A stretch of 64,000 nucleotides of DNA from Phaeospirillum sp. (GTDB lineage: Bacteria > Pseudomonadota > Alphaproteobacteria > Rhodospirillales > Magnetospirillaceae). This document shows positions 8,624 through 18,126 of the stretch, one piece after another. The stretch spans positions 1 through 64,000 of the forward strand of contig JAUSFB010000030.1 of NCBI GenBank assembly GCA_030651575.1. Reading direction: 5' to 3'. The first letter of the stretch is position 1, and every line of letters starts with the position of its first letter. The notes under the pieces are model-generated. The model saw only the letters and a list, made by a program, of their open reading frames with translations, was not told where the DNA came from and did not search any database. The position numbers were made by a program, and so were the translations under genes.

Positions 8624-9733
8624 TCAGTACTCGATGGAGACCTTGGCGCCGCTGTCGTCGAACGCCACCCCACCCGAGGAGTCGGCGGCGACCAGCACCT
8701 TGCGGGCGGGCACGCCCATGCCGGTCAGGGCCTTGGCGACGGCATTGGCCCGCCGGGCGGCGATATCGGACTCGTCGCTTCCGATGAAGGAGATGGGGCC
8801 GGACGGCGCCAGTCCGACGATACGGATGACGCCGCCGGTCTGACGTTGCAGGGTGGCGACATCCTTGAGGGTTGCGCGGTCGGTGGCGGTCAGGCCGCCA
8901 TTGCCGCCGAACTGCATGCTGGCCACCTCGAAGGATGCGGCCGGCCCCGACGGAATGACGGCGCCCTTGGCTCCACGGGTTCCCTTGACGCCGCGTGGCG
9001 GCACCAGCTCGGGCGCGCCGGTGCCGTAGTCGGCGGCATAGGCGGCGCGGGCATAGCCGACCGGGGCGTTGGCCGGGACGGCATAGGTATGGACCGGCTG
9101 ATTATAGGAGGCTTCCGACCGGGCCGGCGGCACGGTGTCGAATGCGCCGGACTTGTTGGTGGCGGCGGCGGACTCGGCCAGACGGCGCTGATAATGCTCC
9201 CCCAGCACGGTGCGGCGGGTGGGAATGGCGTCCGGAACATCGGCGCGGGCGGGTGGGCCGCCGGGCGCGACCCGGGGCGGCGCCGAGGGGCCGTCGTCGC
9301 GGGCGGTCTGCATGCGGCGGTCAAGCGACGGCTGAGAGGTCCCCTTGCCGGTCTGCTCGGCGGCGACCTGAGTCTGGCCGGCCGGCGGAGTTTTCTTGAC
9401 CAGCTGTTTGGTGGGGTTCGGTTCGCGCCTTGCGGTTTCCGCGTACTTGGAATTGTCACGATCGCCCGCCAGCCCCTTCGAAGGCTGTTTACGGTCGGTC
9501 GATGGCGCCTGGGAAACGTTTGGAAAGCTTCCATCGGGGCGACGCGGCGACGCGATCTCGGGGACCTCATCGCTACTGATAGCGTTTGCGGCCCCCTTGT
9601 ACCACTCAATGGGGTTTACGGCGTCGGGAACCCACGAGCAGCCGGCGATCAACGCCACTGCCACGACACTTTTTCCGACAGTTAATGCGCGCCGCTCGTT
9701 ATGTTGGCGCCAAGCCTCGATGCAATCGAACAT
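8624..9733 (-). CDS. OmpA-like C-terminal domain lipoprotein
   Basis: The predicted product is up to 369 residues. Near the N-terminus a hydrophobic stretch ends in a lipobox (VALIAGCS), so it should be an outer-membrane or periplasmic lipoprotein. The middle 200 residues are low-complexity and rich in Pro, Ala, Arg and Thr. The last 110 resemble the OmpA/MotB peptidoglycan-binding fold (TLKDVATLQRQTGG, RRANAVAKALTGMGVPARKV), though the usual GHTD-type motif reads GLAPSG. The annotated ATG at 9733 leaves 17 polar residues before the hydrophobic segment. A GTG about 17 codons inside would give a more typical signal peptide. A role in anchoring the envelope is inferred. Confidence 0.75.
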   Translation of the reverse strand: MFDCIEAWRQHNERRALTVGKSVVAVALIAGCSWVPDAVNPIEWYKGAANAISSDEVPEIASPRRPDGSFPNVSQAPSTDRKQPSKGLAGDRDNSKYAETARREPNPTKQLVKKTPPAGQTQVAAEQTGKGTSQPSLDRRMQTARDDGPSAPPRVAPGGPPARADVPDAIPTRRTVLGEHYQRRLAESAAATNKSGAFDTVPPARSEASYNQPVHTYAVPANAPVGYARAAYAADYGTGAPELVPPRGVKGTRGAKGAVIPSGPAASFEVASMQFGGNGGLTATDRATLKDVATLQRQTGGVIRIVGLAPSGPISFIGSDESDIAARRANAVAKALTGMGVPARKVLVAADSSGGVAFDDSGAKVSIEY

Positions 9734-9858
9734 GGACGAACTGCAGCCCCCGGGATCGAGAATATGTTTTGATCGGACCGACTTTTACGGCAAGTTCACG
9801 TTTATCAGTCCATGGAACGAAAGTATATAGGTCTATGGCACGGGCAAGAAGGAGGGCT

Positions 9859-9916
9859 GGGGTGCACCCCTCTTCTAGCCGGGACCCCGGCGAAGCGGCG
9901 GACCGCCGGCCGGGGT
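9859..9916. promoter_or_regulatory. Palindrome and stem-loop in the phaC upstream region
   Basis: A perfect 12-bp palindrome GGGGTGCACCCC lies at 9859-9870. It is followed by a GC-rich hairpin with outer arms ACCCCGG (9884-9890) and CCGGGGT (9910-9916). TGCACCC recurs at 9928-9934, just before the phaC ribosome binding site. The paired TGCA-centred sites could bind a regulator of polymer synthesis, but I know of no exact match to a named consensus. Confidence 0.4.
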
Positions 9917-9949
9917 TGCACTCTGGATGCACCCTAATGAGGGGTACTT

Positions 9950-11749
9950 ATGGCCGAACAGACGGGCGCGGATCACAAGATGACTGATCCGGCGGAACTC
10001 TCGAAAGCGATGACCAGCATCGCCGAACGCAGCCAAAAAGTCGTCACCGACTTCCTGACGCGCCAAGCGTCGGACCCCAAGTTCGGGTCCGCCGATCCGC
10101 TCAATATCGGCAACGCCTTCATGGAAATGACGGCCAAGCTGATGAGCGATCCCGCCAAGATGGTCGAGGCGCACCTCAACCTGTGGCAGGACTACATGAC
10201 CCTGTGGCAGAACACCGCCCGGCGCATGATGGGCGAGGCCCCCGAGCCGGTGGCCAAGCCGGACGTCGCCGATCGTCGCTTCAAGGACGAGATGTGGGAA
10301 GAAAACGAAATTTTCGACTTCATCAAGCAGTCCTACCTGCTGTCGGCGCGCTGGATGCAGGGCGTGGTGAAGGATGTGGAGGGTCTCGACGATCACACCG
10401 CCAAGAAGGTGGACTTTTACACCCGCCAATTCGTTGACGCCATGGCGCCGTCGAACTTCGTCATGACCAATCCGGAGGTTCTGCGCGCCACCGTCGAGTC
10501 GCGTGGCGAGAACCTGCTGAAGGGCCTCAGCAACCTGTTGGACGATCTGGAGCGCGGCAAGGGCAATCTGTCGATCAAGATGACCGACTACGACGCCTTC
10601 AAGGTCGGCGAGAATATCGCCGTCACCCCCGGCAAGGTGGTCTTTCAGAACGATCTGATCCAGCTTTTGCAATACACCCCCACCACCGAGCAGGTGTTCG
10701 AGAAGCCGTTGCTGATCGTGCCGCCGTGGATCAACAAGTATTACATCCTCGATCTGCGCCCCAAGAACTCCTTCATCAAATGGGCGGTCGATCAGGGGCA
10801 CACCGTATTCGTGATCTCCTGGGTCAACCCCGACGAAAGTCTGGCCGCCAAGGACTTCGGCGACTACATGCGCGACGGCACTCTGGCCGCCATCGACGCT
10901 ATCGAGAAGGCCACCGGCCAGAAGCAGATCGACGCCATCGGCTACTGCCTGGGCGGCACCTTGCTGACCTGCACCCTGGCCTATCTGACGGCCAAGAAGC
11001 AGGAAGACCGGATCGCCTCGGCCACCTTCTTCACCACCATGACCGACTTCAAGGAGCCCGGTGAACTTGGCGTCTTCATCGACGAGGAGCAACTGGCCGC
11101 CCTGGAAGACAAGATGGCGCTGCACGGCTATCTCGATGGCCGCGACATGGCCACCACCTTCAACATGATGCGCGCCAACGACCTGATCTGGTCGTTCGTG
11201 GTCAACAACTACCTGCTGGGCAAGGACCCCTTCCCGTTCGACCTGCTGTACTGGAACTCGGACTCCACCCGCATGCCAGCCGCCATGCACAGCTTTTACC
11301 TCCGCAAGATGTATCAGGAGAACAAGCTGATCGAGGCCGGCGGCATCGAGCTTGGCGGCGTCAAGATCGACATCTCCACCATCAAGACGCCGATCTACAT
11401 GCTGTCCACCCGCGAGGATCATATCGCGCCGTGGCAGAGCACCTATGCCCTGACCCAGCATGTGGCCGGCCCGGTGAAGTTCGTGCTGTCCGCGTCCGGC
11501 CATATCGCCGGCGTCGTCAACCCGCCCGCCGCCAACAAGTACTGCTATTGGACCAACGCCAAGAAGCCGAAGAACCCGGAAGTGTGGATCGCCGGCGCCA
11601 CCGAGGAGGCCGGCTCCTGGTGGACCGACTGGCAGAAGTGGGTCGAGAAGTTCGCCGGCAAGCAGATCGCCGCCCGTCAGCCCGGTACGGGCAAGCTCAA
11701 GGCGATCGAGGACGCCCCCGGCGCCTATGTCAAGAACCGGTTGGCCTAG
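9950..11749 (+). CDS. phaC: Class I poly(3-hydroxyalkanoate) synthase
   Basis: PhaC polymerises (R)-3-hydroxyacyl-CoA into the storage polyester on granule surfaces. The product is 599 residues, the usual class I length. The lipase-like box GYCLGG places the catalytic cysteine at residue 333, and the Asp and His of the triad appear in STREDHIAPW and SASGHIAGVVNPP. The N-terminal domain of about 100 residues is typical of class I. The ATG at 9950 follows GAGGGG at nine bases. It is monocistronic: phaA and phaB are not nearby, and a strong terminator follows. Confidence 0.97.
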   Translation: MAEQTGADHKMTDPAELSKAMTSIAERSQKVVTDFLTRQASDPKFGSADPLNIGNAFMEMTAKLMSDPAKMVEAHLNLWQDYMTLWQNTARRMMGEAPEPVAKPDVADRRFKDEMWEENEIFDFIKQSYLLSARWMQGVVKDVEGLDDHTAKKVDFYTRQFVDAMAPSNFVMTNPEVLRATVESRGENLLKGLSNLLDDLERGKGNLSIKMTDYDAFKVGENIAVTPGKVVFQNDLIQLLQYTPTTEQVFEKPLLIVPPWINKYYILDLRPKNSFIKWAVDQGHTVFVISWVNPDESLAAKDFGDYMRDGTLAAIDAIEKATGQKQIDAIGYCLGGTLLTCTLAYLTAKKQEDRIASATFFTTMTDFKEPGELGVFIDEEQLAALEDKMALHGYLDGRDMATTFNMMRANDLIWSFVVNNYLLGKDPFPFDLLYWNSDSTRMPAAMHSFYLRKMYQENKLIEAGGIELGGVKIDISTIKTPIYMLSTREDHIAPWQSTYALTQHVAGPVKFVLSASGHIAGVVNPPAANKYCYWTNAKKPKNPEVWIAGATEEAGSWWTDWQKWVEKFAGKQIAARQPGTGKLKAIEDAPGAYVKNRLA

Positions 11750-11798
11750 CCGGTGACCGGGGGACCATAAGGCGGGTCACGTCGGTGTGAAAAGCAAG

Positions 11799-11833
11799 AA
11801 AGGCGGCGCCGGGATGCCCGGGGCCGCCTTTTT
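11799..11833 (+). terminator. Rho-independent terminator of phaC
   Basis: AAAGGCGGCGCCGGG and CCCGGGGCCGCCTTT form a 15-bp stem with one mismatch around an ATG loop, followed by TTTTT. It lies 50 bp after the phaC stop and separates phaC from the convergent GGDEF/EAL gene. Confidence 0.88.
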
Positions 11834-11863
11834 CATGCCCGCCCTTCACCCATCCGGGGCGTG

Positions 11864-13918
11864 TTACAGTGCGCTGACCGCCCGCGGCATGCCGACATGG
11901 TAGCCCTGGCACAGATCGATCCCCATCTCGCGCAGCAGCTCCAGCGTCGCTTCGTCCTCGACGAACTCGGCGATGGTCACCATGCCGAAGCTGTGCGCCA
12001 TGGAATGGATGTGTTCGACCATGATCCGGTCGCGCGAGTCGGTGACCACTTGGCGCACGAACGAGCCCTCGATCTTGACGTAATCGACGGTGATGTATTT
12101 GAGGTAGAGGAAGGACGAGAAGCCGCTGCCGAAATCGTCCAGCGCGAAGGCCAGGCCTTGGGCCCGCAATTCGTTGACCACCGTGATCACGTCGCCGAAA
12201 TGGGGCAGGGCCTCGCGCTCGGTGATTTCCAGCACGATCCGGCCGGGGGCGATGCCGGCGGCGGCCAGACGGCCGGGAATGGCCAGCATCCGTTCGCGAT
12301 TGGTCAGGCTTTTGGCCGACAGGTTGACGAAGACCTTGGCGTCGCCCAGCACGCCCGCCGCCATGGCCGCCAGGGCGCCGTCGAACACCGCGTCGTCGAT
12401 CTCGCCGGCCAGTCCCAGTTCCTCGGCCGATTCGATGAAGTCGTTGGCGCAGATCGCCTTGTCGCCGTCGATGACGCGGGCCAGGACTTCGTAGGCGGCG
12501 ACCGAGCCGTCGGCGACCCCGACGATGGGTTGGAAGAACGGGACCAGCCGCCCCTCGGCCAAGGCGCTGCGCACCATCTCGCCCTGGCTGAAGATGATCG
12601 AGGTGGTGTCGTCGGACTCGCCGATTACCGCCACTTGGTTCTTGCCCATGCGCTTGGCTTTGTAGATGGCCACGTCGGCGGCGATGGCCAGCCGTTGCAG
12701 ATCCTCGGCATTCTCGGGATAGCTGACCAGACCGATGCTGGCGGTGATTTTCACGCCGCCGATCGGCAGGCTCAACACCAGCTCCGCCACGGTCTGGCGT
12801 AGCTTTTCCGCTACCTTGGCGCCTTCCTCCGGGTCGGTCTCGGGCAGCAGGACGGCGAACTCGTCGGCCCCGACCCGAGCGATCAGGTCGGTGCGGCGGA
12901 TATCGCGTAAAAGGACGCTGGCCAGTTCCTTCAGCACCAGATCCCCGATGGGATGGCCAAAGGTGTCGTTGATGTTCTTGAAGTCGTCCAGGTCCATCTG
13001 AACGATGCAAAAGGAATGGCCGTGCCGCTTGGCGCGTTCGATCTCGTGGTCGAGGAATTCGTTGAACTTGCGCCGGTTGTACAGCCGGGTCAGCGGGTCG
13101 CGGATCGACAGATCCTCTAACTTGTTTTGATAATCCTCGACCGTATGCAACAGTTTATTGAAATACTCGCTGAGGTCGGCGACCTCGCTGATGATGCCAT
13201 CGCTTTCGACCCGGCGGGTCAGGTCGGTGTGCAAGATGATCTCTTGCATCAACGCCACCATCTTGGTGATGGGGCGCACGACGAACAGCTTCAACTTCCA
13301 GTACAGCGCCGCCGACAGCAGCAGCAGGATGCCGAAGAAATAGGCCAGCACGCTGTTCAAGACGTAATCCAGCGACACCTTCAGGGCGTGGATCGGATAG
13401 ATGATGTCGATGACGCCGTTGATGTCGCCCAGCTTGGCCGAGGTGTGGCACTCCAGGCATTCCTGCTTGGCCTTGACCGGGTAGAGGTAGCGGATGCCGG
13501 TCTGGCCCGGCACCAGCACTTCCTTGCCGGTGGCGAACACCTGTTGCAGCAGCGGGTCGGCCCGGATCACCGCCAGATCACTTCCCATCTCGCCGAACTG
13601 TTCGATCACCGCCGGTCCGCGGATGACGTCGACCGTCAGATCGGGCAGCGCGGTTTGCAGGCGGATGATGACGTCGGTGATCTCGGCCTTGCTCCAGCCC
13701 TTGCGCATGGCGGAGTAAAGGGTCTCGAACACCAGGGTCGATGTCTGGTGGGCTTCGTCGCGGGCAAGATCGCGGATCGACTTTTCCCGCACCTCGCCGG
13801 AGATCAGCACGACGACCCCGAACGCCAGCGCGGTCGCGGCCAGCGACAGCAAGAAAACCACCCGGGTGATGCTAATCCTCGTCGGCTTCAGCACTGGCGC
13901 TCTCCGTGGTTCAGGCAT
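11864..13918 (-). CDS. Membrane GGDEF/EAL protein with a periplasmic CxxCH haem motif
   Basis: The 684-residue protein starts with a transmembrane helix (about 18-40) and a periplasmic sensor of roughly 150 residues. The sensor contains CLECH at 154-158, a c-type haem-binding motif, in a setting that resembles Tll0287-like/DUF3365 sensors. A second helix (about 187-208) is followed by a HAMP-like linker and a GGDEF domain (DPLTRLYNRRKF) whose signature reads GADEF at 350-354. The C-terminal EAL phosphodiesterase domain looks intact: YEVLAR, NLSAKSL, LEITERE, DDFGSG and QGYHVG. Together these suggest a redox- or gas-sensing cyclic di-GMP hydrolase with a weak or regulatory cyclase domain. The gene stands alone, convergent with phaC. 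Confidence 0.9.
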   Translation of the reverse strand: MPEPRRAPVLKPTRISITRVVFLLSLAATALAFGVVVLISGEVREKSIRDLARDEAHQTSTLVFETLYSAMRKGWSKAEITDVIIRLQTALPDLTVDVIRGPAVIEQFGEMGSDLAVIRADPLLQQVFATGKEVLVPGQTGIRYLYPVKAKQECLECHTSAKLGDINGVIDIIYPIHALKVSLDYVLNSVLAYFFGILLLLSAALYWKLKLFVVRPITKMVALMQEIILHTDLTRRVESDGIISEVADLSEYFNKLLHTVEDYQNKLEDLSIRDPLTRLYNRRKFNEFLDHEIERAKRHGHSFCIVQMDLDDFKNINDTFGHPIGDLVLKELASVLLRDIRRTDLIARVGADEFAVLLPETDPEEGAKVAEKLRQTVAELVLSLPIGGVKITASIGLVSYPENAEDLQRLAIAADVAIYKAKRMGKNQVAVIGESDDTTSIIFSQGEMVRSALAEGRLVPFFQPIVGVADGSVAAYEVLARVIDGDKAICANDFIESAEELGLAGEIDDAVFDGALAAMAAGVLGDAKVFVNLSAKSLTNRERMLAIPGRLAAAGIAPGRIVLEITEREALPHFGDVITVVNELRAQGLAFALDDFGSGFSSFLYLKYITVDYVKIEGSFVRQVVTDSRDRIMVEHIHSMAHSFGMVTIAEFVEDEATLELLREMGIDLCQGYHVGMPRAVSAL

Positions 13919-14026
13919 CGGGTCGCGACCCGATGGGCAGTGATAGCCGCAAGCCCGCTCTGGTGTCCATGGAATTGGTCATGTTTGTGACAAAGCGTGT
14001 CGGAGGGTTGACGGATAATGACTTTT

Positions 14027-15919
14027 TTATCCATCGGGATGGAAAAAACCGTGGATTTTGCGGGCCATGGCGCTACTGATGCCCTCCACCGCCTCCAACT
14101 CCTCCGGGCTGGCGGCGGCGACCTCGCGGGCCGAGCCGAAATGGTGCAGCAGGGACTTCTTGCGCCGCGCGCCGATGCCGGGAATATCGTTCAACTGGGA
14201 CTGGACCAGTCCCTTGGAGCGTTTGGCCCGATGGGTTCCGATGACGAAGCGGTGAGCCTCGTCGCGCAGCCGTTGCAGGAAGTACAGCACGGGGTCGCGC
14301 GCCTCCAGGGACAGCGGCGGCTTGCCGGCCATGAAGAACCGCTCGCGCCCGGCATTGCGGTCCGGCCCCTTGGCGATGCCGACCAGGGCGACGTCCTCGA
14401 TGCCCAGTTCCGCCAGCACGCCCAGCGCGGCGTTCAGCTGGCCCTGGCCGCCGTCGATCAGCACCAGATCGGGCCACAGCCCCTTGTCCTGATCCGGGTC
14501 TTCCTTTTGGGCGCGGGCAAAGCGCCGGGTCAGCACCTCGCGCATCATGCCGAAATCGTCGCCCGGCGTGATCTGGGCCGATTTGATGGTGAATTTGCGA
14601 TAGGCGCTCTTCAGCAGGCCATCGGGGCCGGCGACGATCATGGCGCCCACCGCGTCGCTGCCCTGGATATGGCTGTTGTCGTAGACCTCGATCCGCTCGG
14701 GGGGGGAGTCGAGGCCAAAAGCGCCGGCGACGCCCTCCAGCAGCTTGCGTTGGGCGCCGCTTTCGGCCAGGCGGCGGCCCAGGGCCTCGCGGGCATTGTC
14801 GGCGGCGTGCTCGACCAGCTTGACCTTGTCGCCGCGCTGGGGGCGCAGCACCACCACCTTGCGCCCGGCCTTTTCCGACAGGGCGCGGGCGACGATGGCG
14901 GCCTCGGCCGGCTCCACATTGACCACGACCTCGGCCGGCGGGGCCTTGTCGGCATAGAACTGCCCCAGAAAGGCCGCCATGATTTCCGGCGGGTCGGCGT
15001 CCTGGGCATGGGCGGGGAAATAGGCCCGGTTACCGTAATTGCAGCCCGCGCGAAAGAAAAACACCTGGACGCAGACCGCGCCGCCGGCCTGATGGAGGGC
15101 GACCACGTCGGCTTCCTCCACCTCGGCGGCGTTGATGTCCTGATGGGCCTGGATGCGGGCCAGCGCCCGAAGGCGGTCGCGCAGCACCGCCGCCTGTTCA
15201 TACTCCATGGCCTCGCTGGCGGCCTCCATGGCGGCGGCGAGTTCGCGCTGGATGCGTTGGCTGCGGCCCGACAGGAAGGCCCGCGCCCCCTCCACCAGCG
15301 CGCGGTAATCGGCCTGGGAGATCCGGTCGACGCAGGGCGCGCTGCACCGCTTGATCTGGAACAGCAGGCAGGGCCGGGTTCGGCCGGCGAACATGGAATC
15401 CGAGCACGAGCGCAGCAGAAAGGCCCGCTGCAACGCCGCCAGGGTCTGGTTGACCGCGCCAGCCGAGGCGAAGGGGCCGAAATACTGCCCCTTGCGGGTC
15501 CGCGCGCCGCGATGCTTCATCACCTGCGGCCAGTCATGGTCGTCGGTGACCAGGATATGCGGAAAGGTCTTGTCATCCTTCAGCAGGATGTTGTAGCGCG
15601 GTCCCAGGGTCTTGATCAGGGTGCTTTCCAGCAGCAACGCCTCGACCTCGGTATGGGTGGTGACCACCTCCATGCTGGCGGTCTCGGCGATCATGCGCTG
15701 AAGCCGCAGCGGCAGCCTGTCCGGCCTTGTATAGGCGACCACCCGTTTTTTCAGGCTTTTGGCCTTGCCGATATACAGCGCGTCGCCCTTGGCGTTGATC
15801 ATCCGATAGACGCCGGGGGTGCCGGGGAGGGTGGCCAGGACGGCCTGAATCACCGTCACCCCCCGGGCCAGCGGGGAAGAGTTTTCGTCTTGCACGGGAA
15901 AATCCAGGGGAAGAGTCAT
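14027..15919 (-). CDS. uvrC: UvrABC excinuclease subunit C
   Basis: UvrC makes both incisions around bulky lesions in nucleotide excision repair. The 630-residue product begins with a GIY-YIG nuclease domain ([20 protein letters not shown]). It then has the Cys-rich region, a UVR motif ([18 protein letters not shown] in spirit), the endonuclease V-like C-terminal domain ([18 protein letters not shown] region, [11 protein letters not shown]) and a terminal helix-hairpin-helix ([14 protein letters not shown]). uvrB lies 2.2 kb away on the same strand but is not contiguous. Confidence 0.97.
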   Translation of the reverse strand: MTLPLDFPVQDENSSPLARGVTVIQAVLATLPGTPGVYRMINAKGDALYIGKAKSLKKRVVAYTRPDRLPLRLQRMIAETASMEVVTTHTEVEALLLESTLIKTLGPRYNILLKDDKTFPHILVTDDHDWPQVMKHRGARTRKGQYFGPFASAGAVNQTLAALQRAFLLRSCSDSMFAGRTRPCLLFQIKRCSAPCVDRISQADYRALVEGARAFLSGRSQRIQRELAAAMEAASEAMEYEQAAVLRDRLRALARIQAHQDINAAEVEEADVVALHQAGGAVCVQVFFFRAGCNYGNRAYFPAHAQDADPPEIMAAFLGQFYADKAPPAEVVVNVEPAEAAIVARALSEKAGRKVVVLRPQRGDKVKLVEHAADNAREALGRRLAESGAQRKLLEGVAGAFGLDSPPERIEVYDNSHIQGSDAVGAMIVAGPDGLLKSAYRKFTIKSAQITPGDDFGMMREVLTRRFARAQKEDPDQDKGLWPDLVLIDGGQGQLNAALGVLAELGIEDVALVGIAKGPDRNAGRERFFMAGKPPLSLEARDPVLYFLQRLRDEAHRFVIGTHRAKRSKGLVQSQLNDIPGIGARRKKSLLHHFGSAREVAAASPEELEAVEGISSAMARKIHGFFHPDG

Positions 15920-16340
15920 AGGCGAAACGTATCGGGCTGGAGTCGGGAGGGCATGTCACAAAAGTATATTTCTGGGTTCATCGGTGGTTTTCCCCTTGCG
16001 CTGCGGGATATCCACGATTCGTGTGGATAAGTCTGTTGGCAAGTTTGTCGGAGCGGGGGTTCACCCAAGAGTCCCCTAGGGGTTGACCATATTGCCTATT
16101 TTATATGCACAAAACCAAAATCATTATTTTTCAACGGTGTAGCTTCTGTCAAGCGTAAACAAAATGCAAATAGACGGATATTTCTATGGACAGGGCCTGT
16201 TGCCGCAGTGCAGCGCACCGCCAGCCTCCCCCTGTGCAAAACTTGGCTTGACTGGTTCGGAGCCAGGGATTCCGCGGAGTCTCCGGGATCGTTTCGGAGC
16301 CGATCTTAAGGCGCCCGCCCAAAGACGGGGGCTTCGTCCT
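15920..16340. other. Gene-free, partly AT-rich stretch with a DnaA-box pair
   Basis: This 421-bp gap between uvrC and the SDR gene is clearly richer in A and T at about 16080-16170 than the rest of the window. It contains a perfect DnaA box, TGTGGATAA at 16022-16030 (complement TTATCCACA), facing an imperfect one, ATATCCACG at 16008-16016. TTCGGAGCC is repeated near 16255 and 16293. I see no gene in it. It may hold the uvrC promoter. Confidence 0.5.
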
Positions 16341-17120
16341 TCATTCCTCCGGCGGCTGACCGCCAGTTGCCCAGGCCATATGCTGTCCGCCATCCAGGGC
16401 GATCATCTGTCCGGTGATGGACGGCGTCGCCAACAGGAAGCGAATGGTCCGGCAGACCTCTTCCGGCGAGGTGGCGCGGGCCAGCGGCAGGGCGGCGACC
16501 TGGGCGGCGAACTGCGCCCCGGTCTGGCGCGTGCTGGGCAGGGCGGGGCCGGGGCCGATGGCGACCACCCGGATGCGCGGCGCCAGGGCCAGGGCCAGGG
16601 TCTGGGTCAGGGTCCATAACCCCGCCTTGGACAGGGTATAGGAGGTGAAATGGGGCGTCAGGTTCCATACCCGCTGATCCAGCAGGTTGACCACCACGCC
16701 CTCGCAGCCTTCGGGCAATCGGCGGGCGAAGTCCTGGATCAGCACGAAGGGGGCGCGAAGATTGACCTCCATATGGAGATCCCACGAGGCCCGCGACGCC
16801 CCCAGGGCATCGTCGCGTTCAAAGCTTGACGCATTGTTGACCAGCACGCCCAGCGGCCCCAGCGCCTGGATGGCGCGCGTCACCAGGGTGGCGACCTCGT
16901 CCTCGCGGGTGAGGTCGGCTGGCAGGGCGACGGCCTTGCCGCCTCGCCCGGTGATTGCGGCGACGACCTCGGCGGCTTCGTCGGCCGAGCGGGAGTAATG
17001 AACCGCCACGGCAAAGCCGGCATCGGCCAGATCAAGCGCCACCGCCCGGCCGATGCGCTTGGCGGCGCCGGTGATCAGGGCTGCGCGCGGCAGGGTCGCG
17101 GACAGGGACAGCCCGCTCAC
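16341..17120 (-). CDS. SDR-family oxidoreductase, FolM/pteridine-reductase-like
   Basis: The 259-residue product is a classical short-chain dehydrogenase. The cofactor motif is TGAAKRIGRA, where the R after TGxx favours NADPH and is typical of FolM/PTR1 pteridine reductases. NNASSF follows, and the catalytic YTLSK comes later. FolM reduces dihydromonapterin or dihydrofolate. I choose the GTG at 17120 because it overlaps the kinase-like gene's TGA as GTGA and matches the domain boundary. The open frame continues upstream to 17528 only as a shadow of that gene. The overlap implies the two proteins are made together. Substrate assignment is an inference. Confidence 0.85.
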   Translation of the reverse strand: MSGLSLSATLPRAALITGAAKRIGRAVALDLADAGFAVAVHYSRSADEAAEVVAAITGRGGKAVALPADLTREDEVATLVTRAIQALGPLGVLVNNASSFERDDALGASRASWDLHMEVNLRAPFVLIQDFARRLPEGCEGVVVNLLDQRVWNLTPHFTSYTLSKAGLWTLTQTLALALAPRIRVVAIGPGPALPSTRQTGAQFAAQVAALPLARATSPEEVCRTIRFLLATPSITGQMIALDGGQHMAWATGGQPPEE

Positions 17121-18034
17121 ACCGGCTCGGATGTCGGGGTTGGAATGGAAACCTGCCGACGCTGGGGCGCCGTCTGGACCACCACCTTGCTGGGCACGAT
17201 ACGCGGCGGCGGCACCCGCTCCAGCCCGGCCAGCACCTCGCCGGCATGGGCGGGCCGCTGCTCGGGATCGGGGGCGGTGCAGGCCTGGACAAGCTTGACC
17301 AGCGCCGGCGGAAAGTCGCCGGGCAGATCGGCCGCGCCCGTGGTCGGGTCGGGCAGCCGCCCGGTCAGCATCCGGTAGGCGATGACACCCAGGGAATAGA
17401 CGTCGGCGCGCGGCGTGACGGCGGTGGCGTTCTCGCGCTGCTCCGGGGCGGTGTAATCGACGCCGCCCATCCAGTGATCCGGCATGGGCAGGTTGCGTTC
17501 CGGCAGCTTGACCATGCTGAGATCGCACAGTTTGACCGCGCCGTTCTGGGTGGCGGTCAACAAGATGTTGGACGGCTTGATGAAGCGGTGAACCAGATTG
17601 CGCCGATGCAGCGCCAGGACCGCCGAACTGAGTTGCTTCAGGGCCACCATGGCGCGCGGCGGCGTCAGGCGGCGGGGCTTGTCGCGATCCCCGGCGGCGG
17701 CGGCATCGGCGGGATTGGCGTAGTCCTTGCCGATCTCGTAGGGCAGGTGGGCGGCCATGAACGGCATGACGAAATAGGGCCGTCCATCGCTCAGCAGCTC
17801 CAGAACCTTGACGCCGACGATATAGGGATGATCGAAGCTGGCCAGGGTGCGGGCCTCGGTCAGGAAGCGGGTCATCTGCTGCGCCGGACTGAGCAGGCTG
17901 TCATCACCGGGACGCGGGTCGAACAGCTTGATGGCGACCGGAACCTGAAGGTCCGGGTCGTGACACAGAAAAATCCGGGCATAGCCAGAGGTTATGACGG
18001 CCTTATGGATGATGTATTTGCCGATGCGCTCCAT
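17117..18034 (-). CDS. Serine/threonine protein kinase homologue lacking the catalytic Asp (pseudokinase)
   Basis: The 305-residue soluble protein has a whole kinase fold. It has the VAIK lysine at 36, a candidate alpha-C Glu at 60, KPSN at 153-156, the magnesium-binding Asp at 171 (DLS rather than DFG), the APE motif at 196-198 and DVYSLGVIAYRMLTG. The HRD catalytic loop reads HRF: residue 151, normally the proton-accepting Asp, is Phe (TTC codon at 17582-17584). The glycine-rich loop is also degenerate (SGYARIF). The C-terminal 40 residues are Pro/Thr-rich and disordered. It has no membrane anchor. I infer a nucleotide-binding or scaffold protein, possibly regulating the overlapping SDR. 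Confidence 0.88.
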   Translation of the reverse strand: MERIGKYIIHKAVITSGYARIFLCHDPDLQVPVAIKLFDPRPGDDSLLSPAQQMTRFLTEARTLASFDHPYIVGVKVLELLSDGRPYFVMPFMAAHLPYEIGKDYANPADAAAAGDRDKPRRLTPPRAMVALKQLSSAVLALHRRNLVHRFIKPSNILLTATQNGAVKLCDLSMVKLPERNLPMPDHWMGGVDYTAPEQRENATAVTPRADVYSLGVIAYRMLTGRLPDPTTGAADLPGDFPPALVKLVQACTAPDPEQRPAHAGEVLAGLERVPPPRIVPSKVVVQTAPQRRQVSIPTPTSEPV

Positions 18035-18126
18035 GAGATTCTTCTATCCCCGCCCTGCCCTCAGTTGGAAGCACTCTAGCAGAGACAGCCGGTCCCGTCC
18101 CCCTGGTCAATGGGCAGGGGACGCGC

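Noticed and set aside
17121-17528. A 136-residue N-terminal extension of the FolM-like gene
   Set aside because: It is the out-of-frame reading of the pseudokinase gene. The GTG at 17120 fits the SDR domain boundary and overlaps the upstream stop.
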